Positions 29,758 to 35,898 of a DNA stretch of 35,898 nucleotides are shown here, one piece after another. A program made the position numbers and the translations under genes. The DNA lies in NCBI GenBank assembly GCA_013816255.1, contig JACDET010000014.1, forward strand, positions 1 to 35,898, given 5' to 3'. The first letter of the stretch is position 1. Each line of letters starts with the position of its first letter. The notes below the pieces were generated by a model. The model had not been told where the DNA came from. It searched no databases and saw only the letters and a program-made list of their open reading frames with translations. The stretch comes from Candidatus Levyibacteriota bacterium (GTDB taxonomy: Bacteria > Patescibacteriota > Microgenomatia > Levybacterales > UBA12049).

Positions 29758-32460
29758 ATGAGTGATGATAAAAAGTCTGGAACAGCTGTTCTTGATAAAA
29801 ATGCAGCCAAACAAATCGAGGAACAGGCGCAACTTATCCATACAGTTTCTAATAAGGCTCACGAACGGATACTGAGAAAAGCGCTTGATGTAAATGCAGA
29901 TCCAGAATTTCGTGAAAAAATTGAAGAATTATCTCATCAGTTAGAGAAAAATGCTCCAAGTCTTGCCTACAAAGCCAGAACGGAAGCACTATTCATAGAA
30001 GCGGTAGATAGATTAGTTGAAAAAATTGAAGACTATATAGAAAGTGAAGCAAAAGCAGAAGAACATCAAGAACATGAAGAGGCACATGGACATGGTGAAC
30101 ATAATGCCCATCCGCATGATCCCGAAAAACCTCAATCAGCAGAAAAAACTCCTGAAGAAAAGGCCAAAACCAAATTAGATGAACTTCGAGCTGAGATTCG
30201 AGGAGAAACAACAGCTACATTAACAGGTGTTGCTATAGGAGCATCATTTCCAAAATTTACACCGGAAAGAGATCAAGCTCTAAAGGCAGAGCAAGAAGCA
30301 TTTCTTAAAGAAGCGGCAAAGACAGATTATGATCCCCTCCATGAAAAGTTAGAAAAAGAACGTCTTGAGCAAATTCGAAAAGGTACATATAAATTGCCGG
30401 ATATCACCCCAACTATATCTGCTTCAGAAGAATCTTCACTGTTAGCAAACGAAGGAAAGGAAAGACTTAAAAAATTAAGAGAACAAGGACTTTCTCATAG
30501 ACCAGAGGAAATTAGAAGAGGGACAGAGGCTTTAAAAAGTAAAGCTAGATACCATCCTGAGGTAACAGCAGAAGTTATTCGAGAACTAAAAAAAGAGGAA
30601 ATTAGAAACAGACGGCTTAAAGCAGAACAAACACAATTGAAAGGCCGGATCTCGACAGGTTCTCCGTCACTCTTTGTCTCTTCAAAACCAGTAGCAGGAA
30701 AGATACTGATGGGATCAATGAGTAACCGCCTAGCAAGCTCATGGGGATCAGGAGAAGATACAGCTTCAGAAGACTCAGATTCGGATGGTAACGGTAGTCA
30801 ATCCTCTGGAAGACGTGTTAAAGGGAATCCAAGAAGTGGTGCACCATCACAAGGCTCAAAACCCGGAACGCCTCAAAATTCTCGAGGAGGCAATCCGTCA
30901 CAAGGTTCAAATACACCTAGAGGAGGACTCGGTAACCGTAATACCGCACCACCCCGAAATATTGTAAGAGGAGGACTCGGTGGAGGAAAACAACGCGCTG
31001 AAGATGCTGCAAAAAAAGCAGCCAAACGACTAGCTGCACAAGTTGCCAAAAGAGCTGCTGCTGGATTACTCACAAACCCTTATGTTTGGATTGCAATAGC
31101 AATAATACTTGGATTATTATTCGTTGTTTATTTATTAGTTGGTGATGAAGTCGCAAAGCAAGCACAGAGAAATGCTCAATGTAACGTGGCAACTGAAACA
31201 TTGACTGTCGGAATTACCGGACCTACAGATGCTACGGCAGGGCAGATCGTAACCTATGAAGTAAAAGTTGCAGATACAGTCCCAGATCAGGAAATTACCA
31301 TCGTTGCGACAATTCCTCAAGAGTTCAGTACTGATGCGAGTAACATTACATCAAGTTGGACAAAGTATACCCTTACAGGAAATACCATAACGTGGAAAGC
31401 GACAGAGAACCTTCCGCCTAATAGCTTAGCTCCTCCAAATATTACGTTTACCGTTGCGCTAAAAGCAGATAAACCGAGTACTAATGCAATTTTAGAAGTC
31501 GATGCAACACCTACGAGAACAGCGCCAGCCCCCGTTGGAGGCGGAGGAGCAGTAGCAGGTGGAGAAAAGAGTACAGAGGAACTTATGGCAATTTATGGGA
31601 GAACACCAGCTGAGGTTGAAGCAAACTTAGTTACAATTGATTTTCAAGGCAAACAGGTTCAAGTGCACAAATTAGTGCAAGGTGCATTTGAGAAAGTAAA
31701 CGCAGAAATAACCGCGGCTAATACTGGATATGCATTCAGACGTGTTGGAACATATAATTGGCGTAACAAAAATGGAGGTGGGAGCGGTCTCTCTACGCAT
31801 AGTTTTGGGACGACCATGGACATCAATGATGATACAAATCCATATACCACAGCCGATACGCATGATATTCCACCTGCAGTTTCAGATGCCTTCAAACGCA
31901 ATGGTTTTGCTTGGGGTGGAGATTGGCAGCCAAAACACGACTGGATGCATTTCCAATATGAAGGCGAACCTGGAGCAATTGCACCTGGAACGCCAGGCGG
32001 GGGCGGAACCAATTGTCCACCAGGAGGAGCCGGCGGTCCGGCAGTTGGTTATGTTCCTCCAAGTGCTGATACCTGTGGTGGCAGATATAAGCTCAATAGT
32101 TCACTGAGAATGAACTTTGGTGATCCACAATGTAATTTCAATAAAGATGCCCTGTATACACAACTCCAACAGGAAGATCCTGCCAATGCTGACGTCTGGT
32201 TTAATAAAGTCGTGCCATGTGAAAGTGGCTATAATCCAAATGCTTACGCCGGACCACAAACTGGTACGCCTGATGCCAGGGGTGCCTGGGGATTGTATCA
32301 AATGGGAAGTGCTAATCCAGCAGGAGCTGCGCCACCTGCACCAGGAAAAAATGGTATCAATGACCGGGGAGATGTTCCATGGAATTTACAAACAACAAAC
32401 GCAACAACCTATGGAAAAAAGATTTCACGATTAGGAGCGTACTGGTCTTGTGCTAGATAG
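29758..32460 (+). CDS. Membrane protein with M15 peptidase and lysozyme-like domains
   Basis: The 900-residue protein joins several parts. Residues 1-330 are charged and helical, with a His/Glu-rich stretch (EEHQEHEEAHGHGEHNAHPH). A Ser/Gly/Arg-rich linker covers about 330-420, and a membrane segment about 441-462 (YVWIAIAIILGLLFVVYLLV). A DUF11-like beta-domain spans about 481-585 (TDATAGQIVTYEVKV). The M15-type metallopeptidase (about 640-735) has STHSFGTTMDIN with His681 and Asp688, and HDWMHF with His731. The C-terminal lysozyme/transglycosylase-like domain has VVPCESGYNP (Glu822 probable catalytic) and GAWGLYQMG. The enzymes lie outside the membrane and could open peptidoglycan for the secretion apparatus, a VirB1-like task. 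TACTAT lies six bases before the ATG. Confidence 0.85.
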   Translation: MSDDKKSGTAVLDKNAAKQIEEQAQLIHTVSNKAHERILRKALDVNADPEFREKIEELSHQLEKNAPSLAYKARTEALFIEAVDRLVEKIEDYIESEAKAEEHQEHEEAHGHGEHNAHPHDPEKPQSAEKTPEEKAKTKLDELRAEIRGETTATLTGVAIGASFPKFTPERDQALKAEQEAFLKEAAKTDYDPLHEKLEKERLEQIRKGTYKLPDITPTISASEESSLLANEGKERLKKLREQGLSHRPEEIRRGTEALKSKARYHPEVTAEVIRELKKEEIRNRRLKAEQTQLKGRISTGSPSLFVSSKPVAGKILMGSMSNRLASSWGSGEDTASEDSDSDGNGSQSSGRRVKGNPRSGAPSQGSKPGTPQNSRGGNPSQGSNTPRGGLGNRNTAPPRNIVRGGLGGGKQRAEDAAKKAAKRLAAQVAKRAAAGLLTNPYVWIAIAIILGLLFVVYLLVGDEVAKQAQRNAQCNVATETLTVGITGPTDATAGQIVTYEVKVADTVPDQEITIVATIPQEFSTDASNITSSWTKYTLTGNTITWKATENLPPNSLAPPNITFTVALKADKPSTNAILEVDATPTRTAPAPVGGGGAVAGGEKSTEELMAIYGRTPAEVEANLVTIDFQGKQVQVHKLVQGAFEKVNAEITAANTGYAFRRVGTYNWRNKNGGGSGLSTHSFGTTMDINDDTNPYTTADTHDIPPAVSDAFKRNGFAWGGDWQPKHDWMHFQYEGEPGAIAPGTPGGGGTNCPPGGAGGPAVGYVPPSADTCGGRYKLNSSLRMNFGDPQCNFNKDALYTQLQQEDPANADVWFNKVVPCESGYNPNAYAGPQTGTPDARGAWGLYQMGSANPAGAAPPAPGKNGINDRGDVPWNLQTTNATTYGKKISRLGAYWSCAR

Positions 32461-32492
32461 CAACATTATGACAAGGAAGTTATAATAGAACT

Positions 32493-33035
32493 ATGAAAAG
32501 AAAAAAAGAAGATTATTTTGTTATTGCCCTTGGACTTATTTTGGTAATTATAATACTGATACTTGCTGTTGTGACAACAAACGATGTCAAATCTCCAGAA
32601 CCAGTGATAGAGCCTTCAAAGACACCACGTCCAACAACGATAAGCCCTAATAGTAAGCCACCTCTTTTTTATAGTCGTGCAGGACAAGATAAATTACTTG
32701 AATATATCCGAAATAGACAACCCTTAACAGAAAATGATAGATTGGCAAAAGCTAAAATCCTCGCTATTCTGCCACAAAGTAGCAGCTCAGGAGTTGTTTA
32801 CCGTACGAACAACATCATAATCGACTACACACAATCAGCTGATATTTTTCAAGTAGAGATACTTACAACAGATATTCAACGGGCAAAAAATGAAGCTACT
32901 CTATGGCTTACGACACAAGGTTTAAGTCAAGAAGCCATATGCACGCTCCCTGTCGGGTTTTATATGAATTCTAACGTAGCAAACGAATTGCGAAAAACAA
33001 ATCTCGTATTTTACCCTTTGGGAGAGGGTTGCTAA
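32493..33035 (+). CDS. Membrane-anchored hypothetical protein A1 (180 aa)
   Basis: One N-terminal membrane segment (about 8-28: YFVIALGLILVIIILILAVV) is followed by a Pro/Thr/Ser linker and a soluble extracytoplasmic domain of about 120 residues. Its motifs are LLEYIRNRQPLTENDRLAKA, SSGVVYRTNNIIIDYTQSAD, IFQVEILTTD and a final cysteine pair (AICTLPVGFYMN ... GEGC). The next gene is a clear paralogue. TATAAT lies six bases before the ATG, so expression is probably leaderless and separate from the hydrolase gene 33 bp upstream. The function is unknown; the position suggests an envelope accessory of the secretion system. Confidence 0.7.
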   Translation: MKRKKEDYFVIALGLILVIIILILAVVTTNDVKSPEPVIEPSKTPRPTTISPNSKPPLFYSRAGQDKLLEYIRNRQPLTENDRLAKAKILAILPQSSSSGVVYRTNNIIIDYTQSADIFQVEILTTDIQRAKNEATLWLTTQGLSQEAICTLPVGFYMNSNVANELRKTNLVFYPLGEGC

Positions 33036-33584
33036 ATGAATATTGTTTCGTACTTTTTACAAAATAAACCTTTGACTATTTTTATAGTACTTTTTCTTAT
33101 TTTGTTTCCAGTCGGCCTTTCAGGATTTAGAGCTATAGAGACTCCAACTGCCGAATTACAAATGACTCCAACAACATCCCCTCGTACAGTTGTACATGGG
33201 CAGACTACGCAAACTCCCATCGAAACAGATCCGCAAAAGAAATTACTTGATTACATCCAAAATCGCAAACCACTTTCCAAAACAGATAGTGAAGCAAAGA
33301 CTAGTATCCTCTCTATGCTTCCTAACGGATCCCCATCAGGAATAGTCCACAAGGATACTGCATTCATGGTTGAATATATTAAGTCTGCTGATATGTTTCA
33401 GGTAGAGATACTTGCTGGAGCAGTTGATGGGACAAAATCAGAAGCAATCGCATGGTTCAAAAAACAAGGTATGAGTGAAGTGGGTATTTGTAGTCTCCCT
33501 GTTAGTTTTTATCTTAATTATCAAATTGCAAATGAATTTAAAAAACAGAATATACCGTTTAATCCTTTGCCACCAAGCTGTTAA
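33036..33584 (+). CDS. Membrane-anchored hypothetical protein A2, paralogue of A1 (182 aa)
   Basis: The ATG follows the A1 stop codon without a gap, so the genes are translationally coupled. Layout equals A1: one membrane segment (TIFIVLFLILFPVGLSGF), a Thr/Pro-rich linker, and the same soluble domain (LLDYIQNRKPLSKTDSEAKT, PSGIVHKDTAFMVEYIKSAD, MFQVEILAGA, ICSLPVSFYLNYQIANEFKK, final PPSC). The aligned domains share the order and the two C-terminal cysteines, so this is a tandem duplication. Function unknown. Confidence 0.7.
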   Translation: MNIVSYFLQNKPLTIFIVLFLILFPVGLSGFRAIETPTAELQMTPTTSPRTVVHGQTTQTPIETDPQKKLLDYIQNRKPLSKTDSEAKTSILSMLPNGSPSGIVHKDTAFMVEYIKSADMFQVEILAGAVDGTKSEAIAWFKKQGMSEVGICSLPVSFYLNYQIANEFKKQNIPFNPLPPSC

Positions 33585-33654
33585 ACTTATAAAGTATGCG
33601 CATTTGCATATTACGCTTGCACAGAAACAATTTTGGCTGGTATGATACTAACAT

Positions 33655-34332
33655 ATGACTAATATGAGCCCACAAGTATTGAATGTCCTTGCCTTTCTTC
33701 GAAGAAATAAATTATTGATTCTTGCTTTGGTACTTGTTCTTTTTTTCCTTTTGATTCTTTTTCTTTCTGCGACATCCCCATCTGAAAATATTCAGCCAAA
33801 TAGGACTTCGACACCTGGTGCGACTGCACCTTCAGGAGGGACAAATCCGACAATGAAAAGCCAATTAGATATACAAAAGCCCGCAATAATATGGTCGCCA
33901 ACACGTTTTTCGGAAGATACTCTCAAAAATGTGCAGTTCACAAAAACACCAGCTCCTGAGGGGGGAATAAAGTATTCTATATCCTCTTCAAACCCAAACA
34001 GACCAAACGAAATAATTGTAGAAGATGGCGTGGTCGTCTATCAGCGCGCAGTCATTACTGATAGGTATATTTATAATTATACAAATACTTTAGGCGCTGC
34101 AGATTTTAACTTTCAAAGTTCACGTTTTTATGGCCCAAATACAGTGACATACGTGTACCTTGAAGAAGGAACAGCTTTTGTTGCAGATGCAAAAACAACA
34201 CTTGTGAAAGAACAGCTTAGTTTCCAACCTGTCTCATTTGATGCATTCAAACAAAAATATGCCCAAGACATTGCAGACTTTACGATTATTCCCACCCTCG
34301 CTGACGAAGAAAATGCCCGCTCAGATAATTAG
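33655..34332 (+). CDS. Membrane-anchored hypothetical protein B1 (225 aa)
   Basis: One N-terminal membrane segment (about 20-39: LLILALVLVLFFLLILFLSA) and a Pro/Gly/Thr linker precede a soluble domain of about 140 residues. Motifs include EGGIKYSISSSNPNRPNEII, VVVYQRAVITD, RFYGPNTVTYVYLEEGTAFV and FDAFKQKYAQDI. The gene at 35061 has the same domain. The start is supported by TTGCAC (33617-33622), 18-bp spacer and TATGAT eight bases before the ATG. I do not recognise a named family. An envelope role next to the wall hydrolases is inferred. Confidence 0.7.
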   Translation: MTNMSPQVLNVLAFLRRNKLLILALVLVLFFLLILFLSATSPSENIQPNRTSTPGATAPSGGTNPTMKSQLDIQKPAIIWSPTRFSEDTLKNVQFTKTPAPEGGIKYSISSSNPNRPNEIIVEDGVVVYQRAVITDRYIYNYTNTLGAADFNFQSSRFYGPNTVTYVYLEEGTAFVADAKTTLVKEQLSFQPVSFDAFKQKYAQDIADFTIIPTLADEENARSDN

Positions 34333-34375
34333 CATGCTTGCTACCTGGCTTAAAAAATCGGTATTATAGATCTAT

Positions 34376-35059
34376 ATGCTAAAAGTAATTATTATTCCTC
34401 TTTTTATTGCAGCTCTCTCTCTTTTAGTCTTACCATATACAAATTACTCTCCAGGATTTGCTGTTGTTGGCTGTCACCTTACAAAAATAGGTCCATATGC
34501 ACCCAAGGATGTCGTTTATCCTCCAGGGTGTCAAAATGGTGCACTTCCTAGTGCTGATCGGGTAGCATTATTAGCTCAGATTAAAATCTTTGTAGACCAA
34601 GGCAAAATAGTATTTGCGAAGGAAAATGATAAACTAGGTATGACAAATGGTTCGGGGGTTGTAAAAAGGGGTGATGGAGTGGACATAACAATAGATACAC
34701 AGGTGATGCGTTCATTCGTTACCCTTGCAAATAAAGGTTTTACCTTTACTGTTTCATCGATGATTGGCTCGCATTCAAAGAATGTATCTGGTTCTGGAAA
34801 TGTATCTCGGCATTGGGACGGACATGCTTTTGATATAAGTGTCATTAACGGTCAAGATATCGATACTGGTGGTGCTGCGGCAAAACCTGTAACTATGGAC
34901 TTCATGAAATATCTTAATAGCCTCACAGGGAGTGATTTAGAACCTAAACAAATTATTTGCTCTGGAAACGGGAGAGTTGACCCTGAAGTATTAGCTTTGC
35001 AAAAAGGAGTTTCAAGTGTCGTTGCGGGACATGAAAACCATGTTCATGTTGGTTATTAA
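34376..35059 (+). CDS. M15-type (DD-peptidase fold) metallopeptidase, secreted or anchored
   Basis: The 227-residue protein has an N-terminal signal or anchor (VIIIPLFIAALSLLVLPYTN), then a linker with cysteines (VGCHLTKIG, PPGCQNG), and a C-terminal peptidase domain. Residues His146-x2-Gly149-x-Ala151-x-Asp153 form the exact M15/VanY-type metal motif (RHWDGHAFDIS). HENHVHVGY with His222 and His224 at the extreme C-terminus supplies the second metal-binding part. SSMIGSHSKNVSGSGNVS upstream is typical of this fold in CPR proteins. It would cut peptide cross-links of peptidoglycan. TTGCTA (34338-34343), 18-bp spacer, TATTAT and eight bases precede the ATG. It lies between the two B-type paralogues. 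Confidence 0.82.
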   Translation: MLKVIIIPLFIAALSLLVLPYTNYSPGFAVVGCHLTKIGPYAPKDVVYPPGCQNGALPSADRVALLAQIKIFVDQGKIVFAKENDKLGMTNGSGVVKRGDGVDITIDTQVMRSFVTLANKGFTFTVSSMIGSHSKNVSGSGNVSRHWDGHAFDISVINGQDIDTGGAAAKPVTMDFMKYLNSLTGSDLEPKQIICSGNGRVDPEVLALQKGVSSVVAGHENHVHVGY

Positions 35060-35060
35060 T

Positions 35061-35675
35061 ATGGGGCAAAACCAAAATAATATCATTGCGTTTATTGAAA
35101 GATATAAGATATATATTCTTTTACTTCTTCCAATTTTGCTTATGGCAATGCTGATTCCATTCATTTCATTACAACCAGGTACAACAACTAATACGACCAT
35201 ACCTACAGTTAGTGTAAATACAATTCCTTCAACTGTTCAAACTAAACCTGCTATTACTTCAATTCCTGTTATTGACGGCCACGATCATGAACCAATAGAT
35301 GCATCAGAAAGAAATAAAATCCAAAATGAGGAAATACTACAAAATGGAATTATAAAATATACAATGCAGTCACATAACGCTCAACGGCCAAACATACGAC
35401 TAGTTAGTAATGAAAATGTGCTTTTCAAACGAGTCGTTATTTCTCCAGATTTTCCACTCGTAGCAAATGGATTTAATAAGCTTTATGGTAATCCTGAGAG
35501 AATTATTCAAGGTTCGCTTTTTTATGGTGACGCTGCACAAACGCAGATTTATGGTCAAATAGGGGTAGCCAATATTGTAAATCCTCAAACTAATCTTGTA
35601 TTAGAACAACACATATTTTTACCAATGGATGCTGATGAATATATAAAAAACTACGGTGACGATATCTCGAGATAA
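35061..35675 (+). CDS. Membrane-anchored hypothetical protein B2, paralogue of B1 (204 aa)
   Basis: The ATG at 35061 (MGQNQNNIIAFIERYKIYIL) lies one base after the stop of the peptidase gene; the earlier in-frame ATG at 35016 would overlap that gene and is not preferred. It has one membrane segment (YILLLLPILLMAMLIPFISL), a Thr/Pro/Val linker and a soluble domain like B1: NGIIKYTMQSHNAQRPNIRL, VLFKRVVISPDF, GSLFYGDAAQTQIYGQIGVA and ADEYIKNYGDDIS. It converges on dnaN with a two-base gap, so the secretion locus ends here. Function unknown. Confidence 0.7.
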   Translation: MGQNQNNIIAFIERYKIYILLLLPILLMAMLIPFISLQPGTTTNTTIPTVSVNTIPSTVQTKPAITSIPVIDGHDHEPIDASERNKIQNEEILQNGIIKYTMQSHNAQRPNIRLVSNENVLFKRVVISPDFPLVANGFNKLYGNPERIIQGSLFYGDAAQTQIYGQIGVANIVNPQTNLVLEQHIFLPMDADEYIKNYGDDISR

Positions 35676-35677
35676 AA

Positions 35678-35898
35678 TTACCCTTGAACCCTAATCGGCA
35701 TGATCATGTGAAGATATGAAGTGTCCCCTTGAATTTTGAAGACTCCAGGATTTAATGGACCGATCATATCAAACGCTAATTCTTTTTCCTCAACATTACT
35801 CAAAACATCGAGAAGATATCTGGCGTTAAAAGCAATTTCATTCTCTTCCCCACTCAACTTTGCATCAACCTTGACGCTATTCTCGCCAATTGCTGAAG
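35678..35898 (-). CDS. dnaN: DNA polymerase III beta subunit (sliding clamp), C-terminal part
   Basis: The 73 visible codons read SAIGENSVKVDAKLSGEENE, FNARYLLDVLSNVEEKELAF, then DMIGPLNPGVFKIQGD and a final SYLHMIMPIRVQG. These are the conserved end of DnaN, including the hydrophobic-pocket MPIR motif that binds clamp partners. The gene continues beyond the right edge of the window, so the start is not seen. It faces the secretion locus tail to tail with a two-base gap. dnaN is often near the replication origin, but no dnaA boxes or origin are visible in this short stretch. Confidence 0.96.
   Translation of the reverse strand, partial: SAIGENSVKVDAKLSGEENEIAFNARYLLDVLSNVEEKELAFDMIGPLNPGVFKIQGDTSYLHMIMPIRVQG

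Overview
The window looks like a chromosomal segment of a Candidate Phyla Radiation (Patescibacteria) bacterium, probably of the Microgenomates group. This placement is an inference. It rests on the PrgI/VirB4/VirB6-type secretion locus with several small VirB2-like proteins, on a run of orphan proteins of a kind common in that group, and on many genes that start about 6-9 nt after a -10 box with no Shine-Dalgarno sequence.

Layout. (1) 1-1354: the tail of a beta-propeller protein, then smpB and ssrA (tmRNA), the two parts of the trans-translation ribosome-rescue system. (2) About 1320-10750: an AT-rich putative integrative element. A large serine recombinase reads antisense into the 3' end of ssrA. 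Behind it are a DUF5659-like gene, a 57-residue protein, a DUF5681-like protein, an SH3-domain membrane protein and an XRE repressor. The cargo then follows: a membrane protein, a DUF4209/HEPN-like protein and an HNH nuclease gene broken by one base in a T run, facing a second HEPN-like gene, and a Fic AMP-transferase with two palindromic operators over its promoter. (3) 10.86-17.4 kb: housekeeping and accessory genes (GIY-YIG, holin-like membrane protein, ComF, methyltransferase-like, HNH), seven tRNA genes of which five are for serine, palindromic repeats, and a BrnT/BrnA toxin-antitoxin pair. (4) 17.4-35.7 kb: a type IV secretion / DNA-transfer-like locus. It holds a VirB6/TrbL-like channel, a large orphan protein, a STAND-like ATPase fused to a PhoB-type winged helix, three VirB2-like proteins, a PrgI/VirB3-like protein, a TraC-N-like partner, the VirB4 ATPase, a 900-residue protein with two predicted wall-hydrolase domains, and membrane-anchored accessory proteins including a second M15-type peptidase. 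(5) 35678-end: the 3' end of dnaN on the minus strand.

How they work together. The secretion locus has the parts of a minimal envelope-spanning machine: an ATPase motor, membrane channel, small pilin-like subunits and wall-lytic enzymes. The lone STAND/wHTH protein is a plausible regulator. The element in region 2 carries HEPN, HNH and Fic genes typical of anti-phage or toxin cargo, and I consider the 5.5-10.6 kb part the best candidate for an undescribed system. All functional statements are from reading motifs; no database search was run.
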